In this document: positions 12,654 to 20,891 of the stretch, piece by piece
How the letters are laid out: each line of letters begins with the position of its first letter
Numbering within the stretch: the first letter of the stretch is position 1
Assembly: GCA_033721415.1 (NCBI GenBank)
Contig: JAWWAH010000008.1
Coordinates: forward strand, 1 to 27,367
Origin: JAWWAH01 sp033721415
GTDB lineage: Bacteria > Patescibacteriota > Minisyncoccia > Spechtbacterales > 2-12-FULL-38-22
DNA: 27,367 nucleotides
Direction: 5' to 3'
The notes under the pieces: model-generated
Told to the model about the DNA's origin: nothing
The model's input: only the letters and a program-made list of their open reading frames with translations
The model's database searches: none
Translations under genes and position numbers: made by a program

Positions 12654-14129
12654 ATGCCAGATAAAGAAAATTTTGTACCAAACATACCTGGAGTTGAGTC
12701 TGCAGGCCCTAATATCAAAAAATATAAAATACCAATATTAATAGGAGTTGTTATTCTTATTCTAGGCGTTATTGGTTTTTTTGCATATTCATTTTTTTCT
12801 GCAGATCCAGAGCCTGAGCAGCTTCAACCCGTAACTTTAGAGTTTTGGGATACTTATGATTCTAGAGCTGTGTATCAGCCGCTTATTGATAGATATGAAT
12901 CTGAGAATCCACATGTAACAATAGAATATAAATCCAAAAACCCTGATACATCATTCCAGAAACCAGAAGAGGCTTTTCATGAGGAGGTTACAGATGCACT
13001 TGCAGCAGGAGAGGGTCCAGATATTTATACTATACAAAATACTTGGGTTCCAATGGAAAAGGGGAGACTTGTATCGCTGAATAATGTTAGAACAGATATA
13101 AACCCTGCTGTATTAATAAATAAGTACCCCGATGTTGTTCGATTCGATCTCATAAAAGCAGAGAGGGTTGGTGTTGATCCATCTAGCAGGGAAACTGAAG
13201 AGCATCTATATGGGTTACCACTTTCTATAGATACTTTGGCACTATACTACAACAAGGATCATTTCGCCGAAGCAGGAATATCTACCCCTCCTTCAACATG
13301 GGAAGAATTTGTAGATGCAGTAAAGAGGTTACGTATTATTGATGGGGAGAACGTAATTCGTGCCGGTGCTGCATTAGGAGCTTCGGACACACATACTGTT
13401 ATAGAGGGTGGTGATAATGTTGGGAATGCAGTGGACATACTAAGTCTCATGATGCTGCAATCAGGAACAAGGATGAATGATTACAATAGTGGTTATGTTA
13501 CATTTGATCAGGCTGTAACAACAGAAGATGGTAAATTTTATCCCGGCAGAGAAGCATTACAGTTCTATACTTCCTTTGCCGATAAGGATTCAGAAAACTA
13601 TACATGGGATCCCGATGGGCCATATTCTTTGGACGCATTTACTCAAAGAACTGCTTCTATGATGATAAACTACCAAGAGCATGTGGATGTCATAGAAAAG
13701 AAAAATCCCTATCTTAATTTTGATATAGCTTCAATTCCTCAACCAAAAGATAATTTATCTTATGAGAGCTATGCAAGTTATTGGGCACTGGCTGTTTCAA
13801 GTTCTTCTAAGCAACCAGAAGAAGCTTGGAATTTCATATTATGGCTAACTGAAGAGGAGAATAATGCTGAATACCTTGAAAACTCAGGCAGACCTCCTGC
13901 TTTACGATCTGATGTAGCAGAATTTCAACAAGACTCTAATCTTGGTGTTTTTGCTAGACAGATACTAACTGCACGTTCTTGGCTACAACCCAATCCTTTT
14001 GAAACAGAGAAGATTATGGAAAGCTTTATTAAGGAGGTAGTGCTTGAGGATGCTGTAATTAGCAATGTAATAAATAGAATGACTTCTAGGATAAACAGCT
14101 TGTGGATAAGAGAAGATAATTTATTTTAG
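12654..14129 (+). CDS. Membrane-anchored extracellular solute-binding protein 1
   Basis: 491 residues. One uncleaved-looking membrane span (about residues 26-47, IPILIGVVILILGVIGFFAY) replaces the usual lipobox, so the protein is probably tethered outside. The rest follows the family 1 (MalE-like) sugar-binding pattern: VTLEFWDTYDSRAVYQPLID, TDALAAGEGPDIYTIQNTW, YGLPLSIDTLALYYNKDHF, PPSTWEEF, ASYWALAVSS and RSWLQPNPFE. The ligand is unknown; carbohydrate is the family norm. No ABC permease or ATPase is nearby. It is paralogous along its length to the protein at 24953. trpS starts 28 nt after it and may be co-transcribed. Confidence 0.85.
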   Translation: MPDKENFVPNIPGVESAGPNIKKYKIPILIGVVILILGVIGFFAYSFFSADPEPEQLQPVTLEFWDTYDSRAVYQPLIDRYESENPHVTIEYKSKNPDTSFQKPEEAFHEEVTDALAAGEGPDIYTIQNTWVPMEKGRLVSLNNVRTDINPAVLINKYPDVVRFDLIKAERVGVDPSSRETEEHLYGLPLSIDTLALYYNKDHFAEAGISTPPSTWEEFVDAVKRLRIIDGENVIRAGAALGASDTHTVIEGGDNVGNAVDILSLMMLQSGTRMNDYNSGYVTFDQAVTTEDGKFYPGREALQFYTSFADKDSENYTWDPDGPYSLDAFTQRTASMMINYQEHVDVIEKKNPYLNFDIASIPQPKDNLSYESYASYWALAVSSSSKQPEEAWNFILWLTEEENNAEYLENSGRPPALRSDVAEFQQDSNLGVFARQILTARSWLQPNPFETEKIMESFIKEVVLEDAVISNVINRMTSRINSLWIREDNLF

Positions 14130-14157
14130 GGATTTTTCTGTGTTAATTTAACTTATT

Positions 14158-15162
14158 ATGGGCAATAAGAAACATACAATATTAACAGGCGATAGACCAA
14201 CGGGGCCTCTTCATTTAGGGCATTATGTTGGTTCGCTAAAAAATCGTGTAGAACTTCAAGAAAAGCACGATGTATTTGTGTTGATTGCAGACATGCAGGC
14301 ATTAACAGATAACGCCGAAGATCCAAAAAAAGTTAGAGAAAATATTTTTGAAGTGGCTCTTGATTATTTATCGGTAGGAATCGATCCAAGCAAATCAAAT
14401 ATAGTAATTCAATCAATGGTACCTGAAATATCTGAATTAACAATGTATTACTTAAATTTAGTAACTATTGCACGCTTAAGGCGAAACCCTACTGTTAAGG
14501 AAGAAATGCAACAAAAAGGCTTTGCTGCAAATGTGCCTGCGGGATTTTTTATGTACCCAGTAAGTCAGGCAGCAGACATAACAGCGTTTGGTTCAGATTT
14601 AGTTCCAGTTGGCGAGGACCAATTGCCTATGATAGAGCAAACAAGGGAGATAGTTGAAAAATTTAACAAGACATACGAAGAAGTACTTGTGCTACCCGAA
14701 GCACTTGTTTCGGACGCCTCAAGATTGCCTGGAATAGATGGAAAATCTAAAATGAGTAAATCTTTGGATAATGCAATATATTTAAAGGATAATGCTGAGG
14801 AGGTAGAAAAAAAGGTTATGAAAATGTACACTGATCCAAATCATATCAAGAAAGAAGATCCAGGAACAGTAAAAGGAAATACAGTGTTTTCTTATTTGGA
14901 TGTTTTTGATCCTAACAAAGATGAGGTTGATGCTTTGAAAGCCCACTACAAGAAAGGAGGACTTGGAGATGTTGATTTAAAGAAGCGCTTAATAGGCGTA
15001 CTAAATGATTTTTTGGATCCGATAAGAGAAAAAAGACATCAATTGGAAAAAAATCCCGACCAAGTTATGGACATTATATTTACGGGCACAGAAAAAGGGA
15101 GAGAGGTTGCAAAACAAACTCTAAATCGAGTTAAAAAAGCTATGCTGTTGGATTATAGTTAA
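14158..15162 (+). CDS. trpS: Tryptophanyl-tRNA synthetase
   Basis: A class I synthetase that charges tRNA-Trp. Residues 11-25 read GDRPTGPLHLGHYVG (HIGH motif as HLGH), VGEDQLPMIEQTREI (about 151-165) is the Trp-binding GxDQ segment, and KMSKS is at 198-202. Length 334 is standard for bacterial TrpRS. No Shine-Dalgarno or -10 box is obvious between it and the solute-binding protein gene, so I infer read-through from 12639. A terminator follows at 15215. Confidence 0.97.
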   Translation: MGNKKHTILTGDRPTGPLHLGHYVGSLKNRVELQEKHDVFVLIADMQALTDNAEDPKKVRENIFEVALDYLSVGIDPSKSNIVIQSMVPEISELTMYYLNLVTIARLRRNPTVKEEMQQKGFAANVPAGFFMYPVSQAADITAFGSDLVPVGEDQLPMIEQTREIVEKFNKTYEEVLVLPEALVSDASRLPGIDGKSKMSKSLDNAIYLKDNAEEVEKKVMKMYTDPNHIKKEDPGTVKGNTVFSYLDVFDPNKDEVDALKAHYKKGGLGDVDLKKRLIGVLNDFLDPIREKRHQLEKNPDQVMDIIFTGTEKGREVAKQTLNRVKKAMLLDYS

Positions 15163-15214
15163 AACGTAAATTATACCTTGACGGCTAGGCTATTCATGTG
15201 ATATACAAGTAGAG

Positions 15215-15237
15215 ATCTCCCGAATAGGAGATTTTTT
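15215..15237 (+). terminator. Terminator after trpS
   Basis: ATCTCC, CGAATA, GGAGAT then TTTTT. Confidence 0.8.
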
Positions 15238-15241
15238 ATTT

Positions 15242-15346
15242 GCCTTGTTTAAAGGAAGTACAAGGCAGCTCGCGTACCGTTCGCTTATTGCTAAGTAGTA
15301 CCTTGTATAGCGTTTATAATTAGTAAAAGTCCTTTACTAAGGACTT
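15242..15346 (+). promoter_or_regulatory. Multi-hairpin non-coding stretch upstream of the 3D-domain gene
   Basis: GCCTTGT (15242-15248) and CCTTGTA (15301-15307) can each pair with the single ACAAGG between them (15260-15265), giving two exclusive folds. A further perfect hairpin AAGTCCTT, TACT, AAGGACTT lies at 15327-15346. No open reading frame of note. It may be a leader or a separate RNA; I recognise no known riboswitch. Confidence 0.3.
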
Positions 15347-15409
15347 GAGGAGAGAGCCTACCTGTCGGCAGGCAGGCTTGCGAGCTTTCATAATTAATTA
15401 GCGTTTATA
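15308..15409. repeat. Possible small inserted palindromic repeat
   Basis: TAGCGTTTATA occurs at 15308-15318 and again at 15399-15409. Between them lies an imperfect 24-bp palindrome (15355-15378, GCCTACCTGTCGGCAGGCAG..) with two mismatches. Direct repeats flanking a palindrome suggest a MITE-like insertion. Confidence 0.4.
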
Positions 15410-15444
15410 GTTTTTAGCGATAAGTAGAATCGATACAATAATAT

Positions 15445-16188
15445 ATGTATAACATATGGAGCCTTCTTCTAAGCGAAGAGGGACAAACACTAGAAAGCAT
15501 GCAATATGCTTTCGAGAACTCTATACGTCGAGCCAGATCATATTTGATTAAGCTTGGTGATATAGTGGTAGATAACCTGCAAAAGAATAGAGAAAAGGTT
15601 GTATTACAAAGGATTATTGCGGTTATTGTAGCTATTGTTACAATATTTTCAGCTCATCTCGCCTTTGCTTATACGGAGACTATGGTTGGATTAGTGTATG
15701 CAGGCTTGGATAACAATTTTAGTACCTCTCCTGCAGTTGCAGAAGAAGGTGCAAACCAAGATAATCGTGGATATCTTATTGCAAATTCTGCAGTAAAGGC
15801 ATCCTCATTGATTCCAAGCAAGAAAAACAATACCACAGCTAGCTCAGTGAAAGCTACTAGCAGTGCACCTGTTGCGTATTCTGTTCAGGGTGCTTCAAGT
15901 AGATTTGCCTCTGTTCCAATTTCAGCTTATTCTTCAACTCATGACCAGACAGATGCAACACCCTTCACGACGGCTTCTGGAACAAGAGTTAGAGATGGAA
16001 TTGTAGCAGCTAATTTCTTGCCAATAGGCACAAAGATAAGAATACCCGATTATTATGGCAACAAGGTATTTGTGGTAGAGGATAGAATGAACGCTCGTTA
16101 CTGGAAAAAGGTAGATATATGGATGCCAACGAGAGGCGAAGCGCTTCAATGGGGTGTTAGATACGCTACTATTGAGGTCATCAATTAA
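15445..16188 (+). CDS. 3D-domain (double-psi beta-barrel) cell-wall protein
   Basis: 247 residues: an amphipathic N-terminus, one membrane segment (about 57-78, RIIAVIVAIVTIFSAHLAFA) that may act as signal or anchor, a Ser/Thr/Ala/Lys-rich linker (about 100-160), then a C-terminal 3D domain. In the domain FTTASGTRVRDGIVAANFLPIGTKIRIP, VVEDRMN and KKVDIWMPTRGEALQWG match the family pattern, with Asp residues in ED and VD. Related domains in MltA, RpfB and YocH bind or cleave peptidoglycan, so an extracytoplasmic wall role is likely. A TACAAT box 5 nt before the ATG suggests another leaderless start. Confidence 0.8.
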   Translation: MYNIWSLLLSEEGQTLESMQYAFENSIRRARSYLIKLGDIVVDNLQKNREKVVLQRIIAVIVAIVTIFSAHLAFAYTETMVGLVYAGLDNNFSTSPAVAEEGANQDNRGYLIANSAVKASSLIPSKKNNTTASSVKATSSAPVAYSVQGASSRFASVPISAYSSTHDQTDATPFTTASGTRVRDGIVAANFLPIGTKIRIPDYYGNKVFVVEDRMNARYWKKVDIWMPTRGEALQWGVRYATIEVIN

Positions 16189-16198
16189 GAAATAAAAC

Positions 16199-16236
16199 AA
16201 AATAAAAGACCGCGGATATCCGCGGTCTTTTATTTT
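16199..16236. terminator. Perfect 38-bp bidirectional terminator
   Basis: AAAATAAAAGACCGCGGAT and its exact reverse complement; between convergent 3D-domain and ftsH genes, A-rich and T-rich on the two sides. Confidence 0.95.
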
Positions 16237-16244
16237 TAACTGAT

Positions 16245-18074
16245 TTATGCAGAGGCTGCTGCCATAAGTTTTTCAAATTCTTTTCTTTCTATTGTTTCCT
16301 CTTGCATTAAGTGATCTGCAAGCTCTTTAAGTTTTTCTTTGTTTTCATTGATAACCTTCTTAGCTGTTTTTTGAGCCTGCTTTATAAAGCTTGCTACTTC
16401 TTGGTCTATTTTGTAAGCGACTTCTTCTGAATAGTTTCTCTTTTCCCCAAGTTCTTTACCTAGGAAAACCATTTCGTCTGAATCACCGAATACTACAGGT
16501 CCTAGTTTTGTACTCATGCCGTAGCGGGTAATTAGACGTCTTGCAAGTTCTGATGCTTTTTGAAGGTCGTTACTTGCTCCTGTTGATATTTCCTTGAGTA
16601 TTATTTGCTCTGCTGTGTAGCCCCCAAGAAGAACTGCAAGCTCTGCTTCAAATTGAGCCTTTGTTTTAAAACTCTTTTCTTCGTCGGGCACTTTCATTGT
16701 GTATCCTCCTGCTCGACCTCTAGATATAATAGATACCTTGTGCACGGGATCTGAATTTGGCAGGGTATGTGCCACTAATGCGTGACCTGCTTCATGGTAT
16801 GCAGCTGTTTTCTTATCATCCTCTGAGTATGCTTTAGACCTTCTTTCGGGTCCTAGGATTACTTTTTCTATTGCATCATACATTTCCTGTTGAGCTACCT
16901 CTTTTTTGTCTCTCCTTGCTGCAAATATAGCAGCTTCATTCATTAAGTTTTCAAGATCAGCTCCGGAAAATCCAGGAGTTCTTGCTGCTAACTCTTTAAC
17001 ATCAACATCATCAGCAAGAGGCTTTCCTTTTCCGTGTAATTCTAATATAAGTTCACGAGCTTTTTTGTCTGGTAAATCTATTACAACTCTTCTGTCGAAA
17101 CGCCCTGGTCGCAATAGGGCGGGGTCCAGTACGTCTGGTCGGTTGGTTGCTGCAAGCACGATTACATTTGTACCTTGCTCAAAGCCATCCATTTCAGATA
17201 AAATCTGGTTCAGTGTTTGCTCTCTTTCGTCATTTCCCCCTCCTAGGCCAGCTCCTCTAAGTCTTCCAACTGCATCAATTTCATCTATAAATATAATAGA
17301 AGGGGAGTTTTTCTTTGCGTTTTCGAATAAGTCTCTAACACGACTTGCTCCAACTCCAACAAACATTTCAACAAATTCAGATCCAGAGATAGAGTAGAAG
17401 GGAACACCAGCTTCTCCTGATATAGCACGCGCTAGCAATGTTTTACCTGTTCCCGGAGGTCCCATGAGCATTACACCCTTAGGTATCCTTGCTCCCATTT
17501 TGAGAAATTTTTTAGGTGTTTTTAGAAATTCTACTATCTCCATTAATTCTTCTTTTGCTTCGGTTTCGTCTGCGACATCTTTAAAGGTTATATTTTGTTT
17601 TTTTCCTTGTGCGCCTCCGAAGAGCCTAGCTTTGGATTTTCCAAAAGTAAAAGCTTGCCCTGCTCCTTTTTGTGCTCCTCGCATCATAAACCAAAGGAAC
17701 ACTCCTATAATAAGGAAGGGGAGTACAAATGGTATTAGTATGCTAGCCCAAAAAAGAAAACCGCTTTCTTCCTTGAATTCCATGTTAACGGCAGCAAGCT
17801 TTTCGCTTTCAACCCCAAGGTTACTCAGAGACTCTGTTAGAGAGGCTTCTCTTTCTTTTCTAGTTATCTGTTCACCACCATCTTTTAGAGTTATCGTAAG
17901 CTCATTTCCTGATATTTCTATTTTCTCTACTTTTTCTTCATTTATTTCTTGCGCAACAGTATTAAGAGAAACATTTTCTGGCTCTTCGCTTGCAGGATAA
18001 AGAACAGAGGCAATACTTGCCAATGCTATAAATATAAGAATAGTTATCAATATGTTTTTCACAAGTGGTTTCAT
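16245..18074 (-). CDS. ftsH: ATP-dependent zinc metalloprotease FtsH
   Basis: A membrane-bound AAA+ protease that degrades unassembled or short-lived membrane and cytosolic proteins. It has a transmembrane segment at 5-26, a small external domain (about 27-106), a second span at 107-131, Walker A GPPGTGKT at 205-212, Walker B IIFIDEID at 260-267, the second region of homology LLRPGRFDR near 321, and zinc ligands H427 and H431 in HEAGH with D503 in SNDLQKA as third ligand. 609 residues is the standard length. An extended -10 TGGTATGAT lies about 35 nt before the ATG. It stands alone on the minus strand. Confidence 0.98.
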   Translation of the reverse strand: MKPLVKNILITILIFIALASIASVLYPASEEPENVSLNTVAQEINEEKVEKIEISGNELTITLKDGGEQITRKEREASLTESLSNLGVESEKLAAVNMEFKEESGFLFWASILIPFVLPFLIIGVFLWFMMRGAQKGAGQAFTFGKSKARLFGGAQGKKQNITFKDVADETEAKEELMEIVEFLKTPKKFLKMGARIPKGVMLMGPPGTGKTLLARAISGEAGVPFYSISGSEFVEMFVGVGASRVRDLFENAKKNSPSIIFIDEIDAVGRLRGAGLGGGNDEREQTLNQILSEMDGFEQGTNVIVLAATNRPDVLDPALLRPGRFDRRVVIDLPDKKARELILELHGKGKPLADDVDVKELAARTPGFSGADLENLMNEAAIFAARRDKKEVAQQEMYDAIEKVILGPERRSKAYSEDDKKTAAYHEAGHALVAHTLPNSDPVHKVSIISRGRAGGYTMKVPDEEKSFKTKAQFEAELAVLLGGYTAEQIILKEISTGASNDLQKASELARRLITRYGMSTKLGPVVFGDSDEMVFLGKELGEKRNYSEEVAYKIDQEVASFIKQAQKTAKKVINENKEKLKELADHLMQEETIERKEFEKLMAAASA

Positions 18075-18107
18075 GAATCTTTAGATTATTAGTTTTTACT
18101 TTTATTT

Positions 18108-18116
18108 ATCATACCA
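18108..18116 (-). promoter_or_regulatory. Extended -10 promoter of ftsH
   Basis: On the minus strand TGG followed by TATGAT, about 34 nt upstream of the ftsH ATG. Confidence 0.5.
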
Positions 18117-18212
18117 CAAAATAGAACTATAACATGAATAATAGGCCCCTTCAAGAGTCGTTCCGATGTTAAACAATAGCAAGGAATTCATAGTTTTTAA
18201 ATGAAAAGTAAA

Positions 18213-18256
18213 GAGCCCCGTTTGCAATCGAACATGTCGATTACAAAACGGGGCTC
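18213..18256 (-). terminator. Long-stem terminator of the GC-rich gene
   Basis: GAGCCCCGTTT and AAACGGGGCTC enclose a second stem AATCGA/TCGATT, followed on the minus strand by TTTACTTTTC. A smaller hairpin AGTCACGC, GCTCT, GCGTGACT (18258-18278) lies between it and the stop codon. Confidence 0.8.
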
Positions 18257-18296
18257 GAGTCACGCGCTCTGCGTGACTAAGTGCGAAGGAGAGGTG

Positions 18297-19388
18297 TCAC
18301 TCCTCGGACTCGGCTGCCTCATCGGCCTCCGCGTCTTCGTCGTCCAGCCCGAGAACCTTGCGGTTTTTGGCGGACATCTCCTCCAGAGCCTTCTTGGCCT
18401 CTGGGGGGAGCTCCACCCGGTGCTCCTCAGGAGCCTGGGTGCCACCCTGGCTCTCGAGGGCCTTCTTCAGCTGCCCGAGAGCAGCGAAGAGGCGACCGTT
18501 CGACAGGTCGGTGGTCTTGCCTGCGAGCCCGAGGGCATCGTCGGCATCGACCACGTGGACGTTGCCGTCCTCGGCCTTGACCTCGAGGTAAACCTCGCGA
18601 GTGTGGTTGCCCACACGCCACGGAAGCATGCCTGCGACCTCGGCGTCTTCACCGTTCATCACGGCTTCGACGTCCTCGAAGGAGGTCTGGAGAACCTCCA
18701 TCCGACGCTCGCGGTGCTCCTGAAGAGCCTTGTGGTCGTTGGAAGCGACCTGGCAGAAGGCGCGGAGTCCGAGAAGGCCACCGGTCTCGACAACGTTGCC
18801 GTTGTTGTCACGAGCCTCCATGACAACGTTGTTGTTGTCATCGCGGACTGCTCTGCCGAAGAGCGCCTTGGTCATGGTGCTGTCTGGGTCCGTGGGTACG
18901 AACACTCGGAGCTTGCCATCGACGTAGGCCATGATGTACCGGCCCTTCTTGACCCGACCCTTCTCGTTGAGCTCCTCTGGCTCGGCGAGACGGATGAACC
19001 CGATTTCGAGGGCATCCTCTACCGAGAGCGTGAGTGCTCGCCACGGGTTACCCTTCCAGTTTCCACTGGAAACCATCTCGATGTGGTAGTTGAGACGACG
19101 CATTACGTCGTCAAAATCGAGTCGGAGCTGGGCCTTCTCTCTGTCTTCTTCCGGGAGATCGGCGAGGGTGTCTGCCACATCTTGGTGAAGCTTCTCGACC
19201 TCAGCCTGGATTCTCGGGTTCTCTCGAACCTCGAAGTCCTCGTGGTACTCCAGATCACGCGCATTCCCGTGGATCTCTCGTGCCTTCTTCATCGCATCGA
19301 TGTACTGCTTGTGCTGCTTTTCCTCGGCTTTGGCTTCCGCCTTGGCCTCGTCGACCAGCTTCTGAAGTTCCTGTGGTAGATCAGTCAT
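18297..19388 (-). CDS. GC-rich orphan gene, hypothetical protein
   Basis: A 363-residue acidic protein I do not recognise. By eye it is near 60% GC, against roughly 35-40% in its neighbours, and its codons end mostly in C or G. The N-terminal 75 residues are a charged helix (EAKAEAKAEEKQHKQY) of coiled-coil type. The middle is mixed, with GRYIMAYVDGKLRVFVPTDPDS, GLLGLRAFCQVASND and NGNVHVVDADDALGL. The tail is almost purely acidic (DDEDAEADEAAESEE). No signal peptide, membrane span or catalytic motif is evident. I chose ATG 19388 rather than the in-frame 19445 because GGAGGGAGGAAT lies just before it. Promoter, structured leader and terminator form a complete single-gene cassette. The long opposite-strand frame at 18201-19379 is a shadow of the GC-rich codons. 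Confidence 0.75.
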   Translation of the reverse strand: MTDLPQELQKLVDEAKAEAKAEEKQHKQYIDAMKKAREIHGNARDLEYHEDFEVRENPRIQAEVEKLHQDVADTLADLPEEDREKAQLRLDFDDVMRRLNYHIEMVSSGNWKGNPWRALTLSVEDALEIGFIRLAEPEELNEKGRVKKGRYIMAYVDGKLRVFVPTDPDSTMTKALFGRAVRDDNNNVVMEARDNNGNVVETGGLLGLRAFCQVASNDHKALQEHRERRMEVLQTSFEDVEAVMNGEDAEVAGMLPWRVGNHTREVYLEVKAEDGNVHVVDADDALGLAGKTTDLSNGRLFAALGQLKKALESQGGTQAPEEHRVELPPEAKKALEEMSAKNRKVLGLDDEDAEADEAAESEE

Positions 19389-19484
19389 TCTGTGATTCCT
19401 CCCTCCCCACATTAGGGGAGATCGTGTGTTGTAAAAACCCAGCATGTTTACTGAGTTTTGACACCTCTTCCTTTTGAAGGTGCT
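19389..19484 (-). promoter_or_regulatory. Structured leader with internal terminator-like hairpin
   Basis: Reading on the minus strand: CACCTTC..GAGGTG, then AAAACTCAG, an 8-nt loop, CTGGGTTTTT (a terminator-like hairpin), then CTCCCC, TAATGT, GGGGAG right before the Shine-Dalgarno. An upstream CAGCA could pair with the TGCTG of the second hairpin and disrupt it, so attenuation is possible. No known riboswitch recognised. Confidence 0.4.
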
Positions 19485-19490
19485 GCGCTA

Positions 19491-19519
19491 ATATTAGCAT
19501 ACTATATGGTAAATGTCAA
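19491..19519 (-). promoter_or_regulatory. Consensus sigma-70 promoter of the GC-rich gene
   Basis: On the minus strand TTGACA, a 17-nt spacer ending TGC, then TAATAT. The best -35/-10 match in the window, giving a leader of about 95 nt. Confidence 0.75.
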
Positions 19520-19562
19520 ATAAAATAGGCGTAATTGTTGTATATTTTTGACAAAATATATA

Positions 19563-19596
19563 AAGTAAAAGCCCGCAATTACGCGGGCTTTTACTT
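19563..19596 (-). terminator. rpsA terminator
   Basis: AAGTAAAAGCCCGC and GCGGGCTTTTACTT, a perfect 14-bp stem with a 6-nt loop, downstream of rpsA on the minus strand. Confidence 0.9.
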
Positions 19597-19615
19597 GAAA
19601 GTGAAGATTTAGTTA

Positions 19616-20848
19616 CTATTCTTCGACATCTTCTTCGGTTTTGTCCTCATCGGCCTTGGATTCGCTTTCTGCATCTTTTTCATCTTCTTTTTCCTCCTTT
19701 TCTTCTTCTGATTTTTCTTCGGCAGTATCTTCCTTGCTCTCTTCTGCTTTAGCGCTAGAACCTACAAGCTTTAGAGCTATCTTGTGGTCTTCTGGATCCA
19801 GGGATAGTACTTCAAATTCGTATGTTTCATCTTCCTCTAGCTTCTCAGACATTTCTTCTTCTGAGGTAAACTCAGATACGTGTACAAGACCCTGAATGCC
19901 TTCTTCTATTTTTACAAGTGCTCCATATGGGTTTATCTTTGAAACTTCTCCCTTAATCTTCTTTCCGGTTTCGTATCTTTCTTCTATATTCTCCCAAGGG
20001 TTATCTTTAAGCGCCTTTAGAGAAAGAGAAACACGGCCGTCTTTTGCTATATCTACTATTTTAGCTTTAACTTTATCTCCTACACTTACTATATCGTGAG
20101 GATCTTCTATTAAACTCCAGTCTAGTTCAGATATATGAATTAAGCCTTCAAGCATATCATCAAATTTGATAAATGCTCCAAAATCTACGATTCCTGTTAT
20201 TTCTCCTTCTATTACATCTCCAACTTTGTATTCTTCTAGAGATTCTTTTATAGCATCGCTTTCAGCTGCTCTCTCAGAGAATATAACTTTGTTATCCTTA
20301 GGATCTATATCAAGAACCTGTACTTGCATTGTTTGACCTATGAAATTCTTTAGTTCTTGCAAAATCTTTGACTTATCACCTCCTTCTACGCGAGGATAGT
20401 TAGCGGGAGCAAGCTGTGAAACAGGTAAGAATCCTACTAGGTCTCCTGCTTTACCCATTAACCCTCCCTTGTTAGCGTCTACAACCTTCATTTCTATAGA
20501 TTCTTGGTTTCTGTGAACCTCCTCAAGATATCTCCAACTCTTTTCTTCTTCCGCCTTCTTCATTGAAAGCTCTCTGTATCCGTCTTCGTTTTCAATCTGA
20601 GTTAATTTTGCTGAAACCGTATCACCCGGTTCAAGATCTTTTATTTCGTCTTGTACCTTGAAGTATTCAACTCCGTAAACAACTCCTGTTCCTATGGGGC
20701 CAAGATCTATATATAGTACTCCTGACTCCTTACCAATTACTTTTCCTTCTACTATTTCTCCCTCGTGTGGAAGTTGGAAAAGAGATCTATTGGTCTGGAG
20801 GGCGTCTTTCATTACGCCATTAGTACTATTTTCTGTTTTTGTTTTCAT
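19616..20848 (-). CDS. rpsA: Ribosomal protein S1, four S1 domains
   Basis: 410 residues with four OB-fold S1 domains: about 28-97 (GEIVEGKVIGKESGVLYIDL), a diverged one at 112-195, about 209-280 (GDVIEGEITGIVDFGAFIKF..EGLIHISEL) and about 296-362 (KIKGEVSKINPYGALVKIEE..GLVHVSEF). Then comes a roughly 45-residue tail of nearly only E, K, D, S and A. S1 holds mRNA on the 30S subunit; E. coli S1 has six domains, and shorter forms are common elsewhere. It is preceded by a roughly 110-nt leader with a hairpin and a duplicated -10 box. AAGG stands 7-10 nt before the ATG. Confidence 0.93.
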   Translation of the reverse strand: MKTKTENSTNGVMKDALQTNRSLFQLPHEGEIVEGKVIGKESGVLYIDLGPIGTGVVYGVEYFKVQDEIKDLEPGDTVSAKLTQIENEDGYRELSMKKAEEEKSWRYLEEVHRNQESIEMKVVDANKGGLMGKAGDLVGFLPVSQLAPANYPRVEGGDKSKILQELKNFIGQTMQVQVLDIDPKDNKVIFSERAAESDAIKESLEEYKVGDVIEGEITGIVDFGAFIKFDDMLEGLIHISELDWSLIEDPHDIVSVGDKVKAKIVDIAKDGRVSLSLKALKDNPWENIEERYETGKKIKGEVSKINPYGALVKIEEGIQGLVHVSEFTSEEEMSEKLEEDETYEFEVLSLDPEDHKIALKLVGSSAKAEESKEDTAEEKSEEEKEEKEDEKDAESESKADEDKTEEDVEE

Positions 20849-20891
20849 AATAACCTTTTTTAATCTGACTATTAATTGTTATATTATCTTT

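Noticed and set aside
1995..18184. TTGCTATTGTTTAA shared near 1998 (+) and 18171 (-)
   Set aside because: A 14-mer match in an AT-rich window of this size can occur by chance, and the contexts do not correspond.
18201..19379. 392-codon open frame on the plus strand opposite the GC-rich gene
   Set aside because: It is a mirror of GC-rich codons. The minus-strand frame has a promoter, Shine-Dalgarno and terminator, and a plausible acidic protein.
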